Assembly (NCBI RefSeq): GCF_018397995.1
Contig: NZ_BBQH01000015.1
Location: 147,190 to 211,189, forward strand
From: Rhizomonospora bruguierae
GTDB taxonomy: Bacteria > Actinomycetota > Actinomycetes > Mycobacteriales > Micromonosporaceae
Direction of reading: 5' to 3'
DNA: 64,000 nucleotides
Numbering within the stretch: position 1 is the first letter of the stretch; each line of letters begins with the position of its first letter. Under the pieces are notes generated by a model. The model had not been told where the DNA came from. It did no database searches and saw only the letters and a program-made list of their open reading frames with translations. Positions 1 through 8,591 of the stretch are shown one piece after another. The translations under genes and the position numbers were made by a program.

Positions 1-53
1 CGCCCATCCGGCTTTGAGATTAATTTGACCTAATCAAGCTACTATCCGGCGCC

Positions 54-896
54 ATGGCTTGGCAGCACGTCGCACACTACTGGCTCACCGCCGCTACCGG
101 ACTCCAGCTGACCCGCGGGGCGCGGTGGCGGCGGCTCTCCCGGCCGCCGGCTACCCGTCTGCGGGCGCCGGTGTTCATCTTCACGTCGGTCCGGTCGGGC
201 TCGACGCTCCTGCGGATGATCCTGAACAGCCACTCCCGGCTGTACGCCCCGCACGAGCTGCACCTGACCGGGCTGCAAGTCCAGCTCAAAGACAAGTACG
301 TCACCGACAGCATGACCCAGCTCGGGTTGACCGAACCGGAGCTGGACGTGCTGCTGTGGGACTCGGTGATGGCCACCGCGCTGGCCCGCAGCGGCAAGTC
401 GGTGCTGGTCGAGAAGACCCCGCACCACGTGTTCATGTGGTCGCGGATCGCCCGCACCTGGCCGGAGGCCCGGTTCGTGTTCCTGCTGCGGCACCCCGCC
501 GCGGTGCTCGACTCGTGGCGTCGGGCCCGGAGCTGGCAGACCGCGGACCAGGCCGCCGCGCACATCACCCGGTACGCCACGGCGCTGGATGAGGCGCGGC
601 GCAACCTGCCCGGGCACACACTCCGGTACGAGGACCTGATCGCCCAGCCGGAGCCCGAGACCCAGCGGCTGTGCGAGTTCATCGGTGTGCCGTGGGAGCC
701 CGGCATGCTCGAGTACGGCCGGCGGGACCACGGCCCGATCCGCTCCGGCCTGGGCGACTGGACCGAGCGGATCCGCAGCGGGCGCATCCAGCAGCCCCGC
801 CCGCTGCCGGACACCGCCGACCTGCCCGCGGAGCTGGCCGAGATCGCGCAGCGGTGGGGATACCAGGTGCTTCAGCCGAGCACGCGCCCGGTGTAG
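54..896 (+). CDS. Sulfotransferase family protein
   Basis: A 280-residue protein of the PAPS-dependent sulfotransferase fold. A P-loop-like 5'-phosphosulfate motif (FTSVRSGSTLL, about residues 42-52) and a 3'-phosphate-binding stretch (FVFLLRHPAAVLDSW, about residues 142-156) are both visible. The family transfers sulfate from PAPS to hydroxyl or amino groups of small molecules or glycans; the acceptor here cannot be told. A -10-like TACTAT (40-45) ends 8 bases before the ATG, so the transcript may be nearly leaderless. The gene converges on, and overlaps by 25 bases, the oxidase gene on the other strand. The family call is firm, the substrate unknown. Confidence 0.85.
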   Translation: MAWQHVAHYWLTAATGLQLTRGARWRRLSRPPATRLRAPVFIFTSVRSGSTLLRMILNSHSRLYAPHELHLTGLQVQLKDKYVTDSMTQLGLTEPELDVLLWDSVMATALARSGKSVLVEKTPHHVFMWSRIARTWPEARFVFLLRHPAAVLDSWRRARSWQTADQAAAHITRYATALDEARRNLPGHTLRYEDLIAQPEPETQRLCEFIGVPWEPGMLEYGRRDHGPIRSGLGDWTERIRSGRIQQPRPLPDTADLPAELAEIAQRWGYQVLQPSTRPV

Positions 897-2164
897 GCGT
901 TGGCGAACCGGCGGTCGGGGTCCAGTTTGTCCCGGACCGCGAGGAAGTCGGCGAACCGGGGGTATGCGGGCGCGAGGCTCGCCGCGTCCCGGTAGTGCAG
1001 TTTGCCCCAGTGCGGGCGGCCGTCGAGATCCTGCGCCACCCGCTCGAACGCCCGGAAGTACGGCTCGTACGGCGCCCCCACGTACTGGTGGATGGCGATG
1101 TACGCGCTGTCCCGCCCGTAGCCGTGCGACAGCCAGATGTCGTCGGCGGCGGTGAACCGCACCTCGACCGGGAACAGCACCTTGAACGGCAGCGCCTCGA
1201 CCACCCGGCGCAGGCCGGCGAACGCCTGCCGCAGGGCGGCGCGCGGCAGCCCGTACTCCATCTCGACGAACCGCACCCGGCGGCTGGTGCAGAACACCCG
1301 GTCGGACCGGCCGGTGTAGGTGCGCGCCGAGAGCGCCCGGGCGGAGACGGCGTGGATCGCCGGCGCCAGGGCGGGGACGGCCCGGCCCAGCCGGCAGGCG
1401 CCCCCGAACACCGTGTTGGACAGCAACTCGTCGTCCAGCCAGCGGCGCGCCGGCGACAGGGGACGGTCGTCGGCGGGCACCCGGTTGTTGCGCTTGAGCT
1501 GGACCCGTTCGGTGTACGGGAACCAGTAGAACTCGGCGTGGTCGTTGCCGGCGACGTGCTCGTCCAGGCCGGCAAGCACGTCGGCCAGGGGCAGCGGGCG
1601 CTCGTCGGCGCGCAGCGTGAACGCGTCCACGCAGCGCAGCGTGACCGAGGTGAGCACGCCGAGCGCGCCGAGCCCGACCCGGGCGGCGGCGAACACGTCC
1701 GGCCGCTCGGCCGCGTCGCAGGTCAGCACCTCGCCGGCCGCGGTGACCAGGGTCAGCCCGGCGACGGAGGTGGCCAGGCAGCCGTACCGGGCGCCGGTAC
1801 CGTGCGTGCCGGTGGAGATCGCTCCGGCGATGGTCTGCGCGTCGATGTCGCCGAGGTTGGGCAGGGCCAGGCCGTGCCGGTGCAGCAGGTCGTTCAGGTC
1901 GCGCAGGGACATTCCTGCCGGGACGGTCACCAGCCGGCTCGCCCGCTGCACGCGGACCGGTGTGGCGAGCCGGGACAGGTCCAGCAGGACGCCCTCGGTG
2001 ACCGCGGCCGGGGTGAAGGAGTGCCCACTGCCGACGGCCTTGACCGGGCGCCCGGCGCCGGCCGCGGCGCGGACCGCCGCTACGACCTCGTCCACGGTGG
2101 CCGGGCGGAGCGGCTCGGCCGCGGCGCGCTGATTGCCCGCCCAGTTGGTCCACGATCCCGGCAC
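872..2164 (-). CDS. FAD-linked oxidase, D-arabinono-1,4-lactone oxidase type
   Basis: A 430-residue oxidase of the VAO/PCMH flavoprotein fold. The N-terminal FAD-binding domain shows VKAVGSGHSFTP, in which the His of the GSGHS motif is the usual covalent FAD attachment residue in aldonolactone oxidases, then GAISTGTHGTGARYG. The C-terminal half has the family's late motifs HWGKLHY and DPDRRFANAYTGRVLG. The family oxidises sugar lactones or alditols with oxygen as acceptor; xylitol/alditol oxidase is an alternative. It is divergent from the TetR gene across a 176-base gap, and its 3' end overlaps the sulfotransferase. Confidence 0.87.
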   Translation of the reverse strand: MPGSWTNWAGNQRAAAEPLRPATVDEVVAAVRAAAGAGRPVKAVGSGHSFTPAAVTEGVLLDLSRLATPVRVQRASRLVTVPAGMSLRDLNDLLHRHGLALPNLGDIDAQTIAGAISTGTHGTGARYGCLATSVAGLTLVTAAGEVLTCDAAERPDVFAAARVGLGALGVLTSVTLRCVDAFTLRADERPLPLADVLAGLDEHVAGNDHAEFYWFPYTERVQLKRNNRVPADDRPLSPARRWLDDELLSNTVFGGACRLGRAVPALAPAIHAVSARALSARTYTGRSDRVFCTSRRVRFVEMEYGLPRAALRQAFAGLRRVVEALPFKVLFPVEVRFTAADDIWLSHGYGRDSAYIAIHQYVGAPYEPYFRAFERVAQDLDGRPHWGKLHYRDAASLAPAYPRFADFLAVRDKLDPDRRFANAYTGRVLG

Positions 2165-2340
2165 GGGGCACCTCCCGAAAGTGAGTACCGTTCATAGCAG
2201 GCCCGGTGGATACCGGTAAAGAACGAACCGATCCGTCCGGTGCTTCGTGTCGTTAATCCGAGTACAGTTCGGTCTTCGTTCGCCGCCGGGCCGCCCGCGG
2301 CCGACGGGGGCGATCGCCCAGGGGTACAGAGGAGTGGCGA
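2165..2340. promoter_or_regulatory. Divergent promoter region, oxidase / TetR gene
   Basis: This 176-base gap separates the leftward oxidase and the rightward TetR-family gene and is more AT-rich than its flanks. It holds two related inverted segments, GAACGAACCGA (2221-2231) and TTCGGTCTTCGTTC (near 2268-2281), which could be half-sites for the TetR protein, although they are about 40 bases apart. TetR regulators often control a divergent neighbour, so control of the oxidase is a reasonable guess. No clear -35/-10 pair was found. Confidence 0.35.
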
Positions 2341-3000
2341 GTGTCCACACCAACCGTCACCGCCAAGCCCCTGCGCCGGGTACCGGTGCAGGGCCGCAGC
2401 GTCGCCCGCGTGCAGCGGATGCTCGACGCCTGTGCGGAGCTGGTCGACGAGGTCGGCTACGAGTCGTTCACCACGACCATGCTGGCCGAGCGGGCCACCG
2501 TGGCGATCGGCTCGGTGTACCAGTTCTTCCCCGACAAGCGCGCCATCGTGCAGGCGCTGACCCTGCGCAACCTGGAGGCATACCTGGGCCGGCTCGGCGC
2601 CCGGTTCGCCGAGGGCGGCTTCGGCCACTGGTGGGACGGCGTGGACGCGGCCATCGACGAGTACATCGCCATGCACCGCACCGTGCCCGGCTTCCGCACG
2701 CTGCACTTCGGCGACGTGGTGGACGTGCACCTGCTCGACGCCGAGCGGGACAACAACGCGGTCATCGCCGACCAGCTCGCCGGGTTGCTGGTCAAGAGCT
2801 TCGGGGTGGCGGACACGGGGCGCCTGCGGTTCGCCCTGTCCATCGCGGTGGAGGCCAGCGACGCGCTCATCAAGCTGGCGTTCCGGCGGGAGCCGGACGG
2901 CGACGAGGCCGTGCTCACCGAGGCCAAGGCGCTGGCCCGGGAGTATCTGCACCGGCATGTCGAGCCTGATCACAGGAAGGCGTGCCCCTCGCCCCGGTAG
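2341..3000 (+). CDS. TetR/AcrR family transcriptional regulator
   Basis: A 219-residue one-component regulator. The N-terminal helix-turn-helix spans about residues 20-70: RMLDACAELVDEVGYESF, then TTTMLAERATVAIGSVYQFF and PDKRAIVQAL, the classic TetR signature in which the recognition helix ends in the GSVYQFF segment. The C-terminal ligand-binding half is variable and gives no ligand clue. The GTG start is preceded by GAGGAGTGGC. It is divergent from the FAD oxidase and its last 31 bases overlap the convergent deaminase/aldolase gene. It probably represses itself and the oxidase gene. Confidence 0.9.
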   Translation: MSTPTVTAKPLRRVPVQGRSVARVQRMLDACAELVDEVGYESFTTTMLAERATVAIGSVYQFFPDKRAIVQALTLRNLEAYLGRLGARFAEGGFGHWWDGVDAAIDEYIAMHRTVPGFRTLHFGDVVDVHLLDAERDNNAVIADQLAGLLVKSFGVADTGRLRFALSIAVEASDALIKLAFRREPDGDEAVLTEAKALAREYLHRHVEPDHRKACPSPR

Positions 3001-4175
3001 GTCAGCGCCGTGCCGACCACCGCGTCGCCGTCGATCAGGTGCAGTTCGTTCGCGTGCTCGGCCAGCTCGCCGGCCTTGGCGTGCCGGAACCAGACCCGGT
3101 CGCCGACCGCGAGTCCGGCCGCCGCCGCCCCGCGCAGCGGGGTCTGCACCTCGCCGGCGCCCTCGGTGCCGAGCAGCCGCAGGCCCGCCGGCAGCCACGG
3201 GGTGGGCAGCCGGTCGGCGCCGGGCGCGCCGGAGGCGATCCAGCCGCCGCCGAGCACGGTCGCGATCCGTGGCGCCGGCCGCCGCACCACGCTCAGCGCG
3301 AACGCCGCCGCGGGGCGCGGGCGCCAGGCGCGGTAGCCGTCGAACAGGGTCGGCCCGTACAGGCCGGAGCCGGCCGTGATCTCGGTCACCGCGGGGTCCG
3401 CGGCGGTGGTGGCCACGCTGCCGGTGCCGCCGCCGTTGACGAACTCCAGGTCGACCGCCCCGCGGACCGCCGCCACCGCCGCGCCGCGCCGGTCGGTCAG
3501 CTCGCGCAGCGCGGCGCGCTGCATCGCGCGCACGCCGGCCGCCCGCGTCCGCCGGCCCGGTGGCGCGTCGCCCACCCCGGCCACCTGCGCCTCGTACGCC
3601 ATCAGCCCCACCAGCCGGTACCCGGGGCGCGACGCGATCCGCGCGGCCAGGGCGCCCGCCTGGGCGGCGGAGTGTACGGGCGAGCGCCGGACGCCGACGT
3701 GCAGGCCGAGCACCCGCCACGACGCGTCCAGGTCCAGGCAGACCCGGACCGGCTCGCGACGCCCCGGCGGGAGCACCGCGTCGACCAGGTCGAGCTGGGC
3801 CGCCGAGTCCACCATGATCGTGACGGTGGCGGCGAGGGCGGGGTCGGTGGCCAGCTCGCGCAGGGCGGACCGGTGTGCCGTGGGGTACGCCACCAGGACG
3901 TCCCCGGCGACGCCGGTGCGGGCCAGCCAGATCGCCTCCGGCAGGGTGTACGCCATGGCGCCGCGCCAGCCGGGGTGGGCGAGGGCGCGCCGGATCAGCT
4001 CCCGGCAGCGCAGCGATTTCGTGGCGATCCGCACCGGTTTGCCGCTCGCTCGCCCCGCCAGGTCGGCCGCGTTGGCGTCGAACGCGCCGAGATCGACGGC
4101 GGCAAACGGGGGATCGAGGTGCGCGGTGGCGGCGTCCAGGCGGCGCCGCGGGCCCGGCACAGTATCGACGCTCAT
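2970..4175 (-). CDS. PLP-dependent amino acid deaminase/aldolase (alanine racemase N-fold)
   Basis: A 401-residue fold-type III PLP enzyme resembling the actinobacterial amino acid deaminase/aldolase group related to D-threonine aldolase and D-serine dehydratase. The N-terminal barrel holds the expected PLP lysine in RIATKSLRCREL (about residue 54), after which comes GAMAYTLPEA. The C-terminal D-serine-dehydratase-like domain carries GEVQTP, GDRVWFRHAKAGEL and EHANELHL, likely contributing metal or substrate ligands. Substrate specificity cannot be read from the sequence. It converges on the TetR gene with a 31-base overlap. Confidence 0.8.
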   Translation of the reverse strand: MSVDTVPGPRRRLDAATAHLDPPFAAVDLGAFDANAADLAGRASGKPVRIATKSLRCRELIRRALAHPGWRGAMAYTLPEAIWLARTGVAGDVLVAYPTAHRSALRELATDPALAATVTIMVDSAAQLDLVDAVLPPGRREPVRVCLDLDASWRVLGLHVGVRRSPVHSAAQAGALAARIASRPGYRLVGLMAYEAQVAGVGDAPPGRRTRAAGVRAMQRAALRELTDRRGAAVAAVRGAVDLEFVNGGGTGSVATTAADPAVTEITAGSGLYGPTLFDGYRAWRPRPAAAFALSVVRRPAPRIATVLGGGWIASGAPGADRLPTPWLPAGLRLLGTEGAGEVQTPLRGAAAAGLAVGDRVWFRHAKAGELAEHANELHLIDGDAVVGTALTYRGEGHAFL

Positions 4176-4443
4176 CGTCGCACCCTAGTTGAAGCGAGTA
4201 ATTTTCACATCATCCACCCCGCCGACACACCTTCAGGGAGCGCCAGGGCCGTCGATCGGCCCCGCGCGGACTACAGTGAACGCGCGGAATGACAGGCTCC
4301 GGGGGTGAACGATCAGCGGGAACGGCGGTGACGGGGGCGCGGCACGGGTACCCGGCGGCGGGGCCGGCACCGGGCCGGTCGAGCTGTCCGGCATCCAGGC
4401 GCTGCGCTCGGTACTGCGGATCCGGCCGTTCCGGCGGCTCTGG

Positions 4444-6597
4444 ATGGTGCTCGGGGTCGCCTCGTTCGGCGACTGGCTGGGCCTGCTCGCCACGGCGGTC
4501 TTCGCCGCCTCCCAGGTCAGCGGCTCGGCCGCGAAGGGCCTGGCATTCGGGTCGCTGATCGCGGTCCGGCTGCTGCCGGCGCTGGTGCTCGGGCCGGCCG
4601 CCGGCGTGCTGGCCGACCGCTTCGACCGCCGCTACACCATGGTGGTCTGCGACCTCCTGCGGTTCGTGCTGTTCGGCTCGATCCCGGTGGTGGGCATCGT
4701 CGCCGGCAACCCGGCGATCACGATCGGGTGGGCGGCGATCGCCACCTTCCTGATCGAGACGGTCACGATGATCTGGATCCCGGCCAAGGAGGCCGCGGTA
4801 CCCAACCTCATCCCGCGGGCCCGGCTGGAGGTCTCCAACCAGCTCACGCTCATCACCACGTACGGGCTGACCCCGGTGCTCGCCGCGGTCGGGCTGTCCG
4901 GGCTGAACGCGGTGCTGCCCACCTCCGGGCGCGACCCGGCCGCGTGGAGCAACCCGACGAACCTCGCGCTGTACTTCAACGCGCTGTCCCGGCTGGCGAC
5001 CGCGATCGTCGTCCTGTTCGGGATCAAGGAGATCAGCGGGCGGGACGGCCGGCGGCGGCGCCCCGAGGAGAGCGTGCTGCGGCAGTTCTTCGACGGCTGG
5101 AAGTACGTCGGGCGGACCCCGCTGGTGCGCGGCCTGGTACTGGGCATCCTCGGCGCGTTCGCCGGCGGCGGCATCGTCATCGGCACCGCGCAGTTCTACG
5201 CGCAGTCCCTCGGCGGCGGCGACTCCACCTTCTACCTGCTGTTCGGCCTGATCTTCATCGGCCTCGGGGTCGGCATCGGGCTCGGCCCGCTCGCCGTCAA
5301 CCAGCTGTCCCGGCGCCGCTGGTTCGGCATGAGCATCGTGCTGGCCAGCGCCTCCGTGATCGTGCTCGGCCTGGCGTTCCACCTGTCCCTGGCGGTCTTC
5401 GGCACCCTGCTGGTCGGCGCGGGCGCCGGCATGGCGTTCCTGTCCGGCACCACGCTGCTCGGCGGCGAGGTCGGCGACGACATGCGCGGCCGGGTCTTCG
5501 CGTTCATGCAGACCGGCACGCGGGTCGTGCTGATGCTGTCGATCTCGCTGTCCAGCGCGCTGGTCGGCCTCGGCGGCTCCCGCCAACTGCGCATCGCCGA
5601 CCTCGGGATCTCCATCTCGTCCACCCGGCTGCTGCTGATCGCCGCGGGCGTGTTCGGCATCCTCACCGGCATCAGCGCCTTCCGCCAGATGGACGACAAG
5701 CCGGGCGTACCGGTGCTGCCCGACCTGTGGGGCTCCATGCGCGGGCGCCCGCTGTCGGTCCCCGAGCCGGTCTCCTGGAGCGGGCTGTTCGTGGTCTTCG
5801 AGGGCGGCGAGGGCGCCGGCAAGTCGACCCAGGTGCAGCGGCTGGCCCAACTGCTGCGCGAGCGCGGCCGGGATGTGGTGGTCACCCGCGAGCCGGGCGC
5901 CACCGACCTCGGCGTGCGCATCCGCCGGCTCGTCCTGGACGCCGACTCGCCCGCCGCGTCGATCTCCCCGCGCGCCGAGGCCCTGCTCTACGCCGCCGAC
6001 CGGGCGCAGCACGTGGCATCCGTGGTCCGCCCGGCGCTGACCCGGGGCGCCGTCGTGATCAGCGACCGCTACGTCGACTCCTCCCTGGCGTACCAGGGCG
6101 CCGGCCGGACGCTGCCGGTGGAGGAGGTCTCCTGGCTGTCCCAGTGGGCCACCGGTGGCCTCAAGCCGGACCTGGTGGTCCTGCTGGACGTGGACCCGCT
6201 GGTCGGCCGCAGCCGGGTGGCGGCCCGCGGCATGGGCGAGGACCGGCTGGAGGGCGAGTCCGCCGAGTTCCACGAGCGGGTCCGCTGGGCCTTCCTCGAC
6301 CTGGCCGCCAGCGATCCCCGCCGGTACCTGGTGCTGGACGCCACCCGGCCGCCGCAGGAACTGGCCCGCGCGGTCGCCGACCGGATCCAGCCGCTGCTGC
6401 CGGCGCACCGGCCGACGCTGGAGGACGTGGCGGCGGTGACCCCCGCCGGCATCGAGCCGCACTCGCACGCGAGCGACGCCGGCCCGCACTCGTCCGGCGA
6501 CACCCCCGGGGTGCCGCCGGAGGGTCCGTCCGGCGACACCCCTGAGGCCGGGGGCGACGACCCGGCCACCGATCGCGAGTTGCAGCGGCGGTCCTGA
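4444..6597 (+). CDS. tmk: dTMP kinase with N-terminal MFS-like membrane domain
   Basis: A fusion of 717 residues or more. About residues 1-420 form an MFS-type domain with many hydrophobic helices and a LADRFDRR loop. About residues 440-660 are thymidylate kinase: P-loop FEGGEGAGKSTQVQRL, then TREPGATDLG, ISDRYVDSSLAYQGAGR and a late VAARGMGEDRLEG segment. The kinase phosphorylates dTMP to dTDP for DNA synthesis; the role of the membrane part is unclear. The frame stays open and protein-like upstream to 4309 (ELSGIQALRSVLRIRPF lies before this ATG) but has no ATG or GTG there, so the real start may be a CTG near 4384, or the start region may carry a frameshift. The stop overlaps the holB ATG by one base. 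Confidence 0.88.
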   Translation: MVLGVASFGDWLGLLATAVFAASQVSGSAAKGLAFGSLIAVRLLPALVLGPAAGVLADRFDRRYTMVVCDLLRFVLFGSIPVVGIVAGNPAITIGWAAIATFLIETVTMIWIPAKEAAVPNLIPRARLEVSNQLTLITTYGLTPVLAAVGLSGLNAVLPTSGRDPAAWSNPTNLALYFNALSRLATAIVVLFGIKEISGRDGRRRRPEESVLRQFFDGWKYVGRTPLVRGLVLGILGAFAGGGIVIGTAQFYAQSLGGGDSTFYLLFGLIFIGLGVGIGLGPLAVNQLSRRRWFGMSIVLASASVIVLGLAFHLSLAVFGTLLVGAGAGMAFLSGTTLLGGEVGDDMRGRVFAFMQTGTRVVLMLSISLSSALVGLGGSRQLRIADLGISISSTRLLLIAAGVFGILTGISAFRQMDDKPGVPVLPDLWGSMRGRPLSVPEPVSWSGLFVVFEGGEGAGKSTQVQRLAQLLRERGRDVVVTREPGATDLGVRIRRLVLDADSPAASISPRAEALLYAADRAQHVASVVRPALTRGAVVISDRYVDSSLAYQGAGRTLPVEEVSWLSQWATGGLKPDLVVLLDVDPLVGRSRVAARGMGEDRLEGESAEFHERVRWAFLDLAASDPRRYLVLDATRPPQELARAVADRIQPLLPAHRPTLEDVAAVTPAGIEPHSHASDAGPHSSGDTPGVPPEGPSGDTPEAGGDDPATDRELQRRS

Positions 6598-7805
6598 TGG
6601 CGGACGTCTTCGCCAACCTGGTCGGCCAGCCCGAGGCCGTGGCGACCCTGCGTCGCGCCGCCGCCGCGGCCGCCGCGATCGTGGGCCCGGCGGGCCCGGC
6701 CGACGGCACTGAACCGTCCGGCGCCGGGATGACCCACGCCTGGCTGTTCACCGGGCCGCCCGGTTCTGGGCGGTCGGTGGCGGCGCGGGCGCTGGCGGCG
6801 GCGCTCCAGTGCGAGAACGGCACCGGCTGCGGCGCCTGCTCCGGCTGCCACACCACCCTGGCCGGCACCCACGCGGACGTGCGCTTCGTGGTCCCGGAAG
6901 GGCTGTCGATCAGCGTGGGCGAGATGCGGGCGCTGGTGCTGCGCGCGGCCGGCGCCCCGACCGGCGGCCGGTGGCAGGTGCTGCTCGTCGAGGACGCCGA
7001 CCGGCTCACCGAGGCGGCCGGCAACGCCCTGCTCAAGGCCATCGAGGAGCCGCCGCCGCGCACCGTGTTCCTGCTCTGCACGCCGTCCACCCACCCGGAC
7101 GACATCTCGGTGACGATCCGGTCCCGCTGCCGCACGGTCCCGCTCCGCCAACCGCCGCCGGAGGCGGTCGCCTCGGTGCTGGCCACGCGCGACGGCATAG
7201 CGGAGGAGACCGCGCACTGGGCGGCGGCCGCCGCGCAGGGTCACGTCGGCCGGGCCCGCCGGCTGGCCCGCGACCCGCAGGCGCGGGAGCGGCGCGCCGC
7301 CGTGCTCGCCGTGCCGCGCCGGCTGACCGGCGTCGGCGCCTGCTTCGACGCCGCCTCGGCGCTGATCGAGGCCGCCGAGGCGGAGGCCGTCGCCGCGGTC
7401 GTCGAGATGGACGCCCGGGAGCGCGCCGACCTGGAGACCGCCCTCGGGGCGGGCGGCACCGGGCGCGGCGCCGCCGGGGCGATCCGCGGGGCCGCCGGCC
7501 AGCTCAAGGATCTGGAGCGCCGGCAGCGGTCCCGGGCCACCCGCGCCCAGCGCGACGCCCTCGACCGGGCCCTGGTCGACCTCGCCGGCTTCTACCGGGA
7601 CGTGCTCGCCGTCAAGTTCTCCGCCCCGGTACTGCCGGTGCACGCCGACACCGCGCCGATGGCCGAGACCGCCGCCGCCCGGTGGACCGCCGAGGGCACC
7701 CTGCGCCGGTTGGAGGCGGTGCTGGCCTGCCGGCAGGCCGTCGAGGCGAACGTGAAGCCACGCATCGCCGTCGAAGCGATGATGCTCGCTCTCTGGCGCG
7801 GCTGA
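6597..7805 (+). CDS. holB: DNA polymerase III subunit delta' (clamp loader)
   Basis: A 402-residue AAA+ clamp-loader subunit. It shows a P-loop-like GPPGSGRSVAARAL with Arg replacing the usual Lys, a four-cysteine zinc module (CENGTGCGACSGC, about residues 76-88), and the delta-prime motif EDADRLTEAAGNALLKAIEE with sensor region CTPSTHPDDISVTIRSRC. In the clamp loader this subunit opens and loads the sliding clamp. The start overlaps the tmk stop (TGATG), so the two are translationally coupled; tmk-holB linkage is usual in actinobacteria. The C-terminal region is Ala/Arg-rich. Confidence 0.92.
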   Translation: MADVFANLVGQPEAVATLRRAAAAAAAIVGPAGPADGTEPSGAGMTHAWLFTGPPGSGRSVAARALAAALQCENGTGCGACSGCHTTLAGTHADVRFVVPEGLSISVGEMRALVLRAAGAPTGGRWQVLLVEDADRLTEAAGNALLKAIEEPPPRTVFLLCTPSTHPDDISVTIRSRCRTVPLRQPPPEAVASVLATRDGIAEETAHWAAAAAQGHVGRARRLARDPQARERRAAVLAVPRRLTGVGACFDAASALIEAAEAEAVAAVVEMDARERADLETALGAGGTGRGAAGAIRGAAGQLKDLERRQRSRATRAQRDALDRALVDLAGFYRDVLAVKFSAPVLPVHADTAPMAETAAARWTAEGTLRRLEAVLACRQAVEANVKPRIAVEAMMLALWRG

Positions 7806-7806
7806 G

Positions 7807-7815
7807 TTATCCACA
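7807..7815 (+). promoter_or_regulatory. Perfect DnaA-box sequence after holB
   Basis: TTATCCACA matches the 9-base consensus DnaA box exactly and begins one base after the holB stop codon. It is followed by GGGGCTTTTGGGCCCC (7816-7831), a short hairpin with a 5-base stem. A single box could occur by chance, and no box cluster is seen here. Confidence 0.4.
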
Positions 7816-7891
7816 GGGGCTTTTGGGCCCCGGGGGATGACGGTACCTTCGGTGCCAGCGGGCGTACGCAGGGTGACGCGGTGAGGGTGGG

Positions 7892-8218
7892 ATGGCGCGC
7901 GAGATCGACGAGGGCTGGATCGAGGAGGCGGTCGAGCGCTACCGCCGCATCGAGTCGCTCCAGGCCGAGTTTGAGAAGACGGTCGGCGCCGTCGAGGTGA
8001 CCGTGCGCTCGCCCGACGGCCTGATCGAGGTGGTGGTCACCGCCGCCGGCACGATTCGCGAGGTCACCGTCGTGGGGCGCCTGCACGGCCGCTCCGAGGC
8101 GGAGGTCTCCCGCTCGATCGGCGCCGCCGTCGCCGGCGCGGCCGACGCGGCCGCCTGGGCCCGCCGCAAACTGCACGCCGAGACCTTCGGCGAATACCGG
8201 CCGCTCGGGGAGGTGTGA
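7892..8218 (+). CDS. YbaB/EbfC family protein
   Basis: A 108-residue protein with the YbaB/EbfC-like pattern: an N-terminal amphipathic helix (AVERYRRIESLQAEFEKT), a central beta region (AVEVTVRSPDGLIEVVVTAAG) and a C-terminal helix. Small YbaB proteins dimerise and may bind DNA; actinobacterial versions often lie beside type VII secretion-like genes, as seems to be the case here. The stop overlaps a 22-codon frame (8218-8286) that itself ends on the next gene's ATG; that tiny frame may only be a coupling element. A start at 7892 gives a normal family length. Confidence 0.72.
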   Translation: MAREIDEGWIEEAVERYRRIESLQAEFEKTVGAVEVTVRSPDGLIEVVVTAAGTIREVTVVGRLHGRSEAEVSRSIGAAVAGAADAAAWARRKLHAETFGEYRPLGEV

Positions 8219-8285
8219 TGGCTGTCGTCCGGCGGCGCATCGTGGGTACGGGCGCGGTCGCGCCCCCGCCGTGGAGCGTGGCGTG

Positions 8286-8591
8286 ATGTCCGGGCCCCGC
8301 GAGGTCGCTCGGGCGGTGGAGGCCATCGCCACCGCGGTCACCGGCGCCAGCGGCGGGCTGGGCGGCCTGGGTGGCGGCCCGTCGGGCTTCGGCGCCGACG
8401 CGCCCGGCCGCCTCGGTGAGCTGGGCCGGGAACTCCACGGCACGTGGGAGGCCGCGCTGGCCGCCCGCTCCCGCGAGGCCGCCGCGGCGGGGGCCCGCCT
8501 CGCCGACGCCGCCCAGGCGCTGCGCCTGATCGGGAGCGGCTACGAGGATGTGGAGGCGGCGGCCCGCCGCCGCCACGCGACGGAGTCCTGA
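8286..8591 (+). CDS. EspC/WXG100-like small secretion-target protein
   Basis: A protein of about 101 residues rich in Ala and Gly and predicted helical. Its second half (RELHGTWEAALAARSR then ALRLIGSGYEDVE) has the W-containing helix and late G-x-x-Y-E-D/x-x-E feature seen in EspC-like and WXG100-like type VII secretion targets. The ATG at 8286 is preferred; an in-frame GTG at 8271 would add five residues. It lies between the YbaB-like gene and a larger Ala-rich gene, with the next start immediately after the stop. The family assignment rests on weak motifs. Confidence 0.55.
   Translation: MSGPREVARAVEAIATAVTGASGGLGGLGGGPSGFGADAPGRLGELGRELHGTWEAALAARSREAAAAGARLADAAQALRLIGSGYEDVEAAARRRHATES

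Noticed and set aside
42..2195. A very long leftward open frame (717 codons) and several other frames over the sulfotransferase and oxidase genes
   Set aside because: Arg/Gly/Pro-rich shadow frames caused by high GC; the two real genes have clear family motifs.
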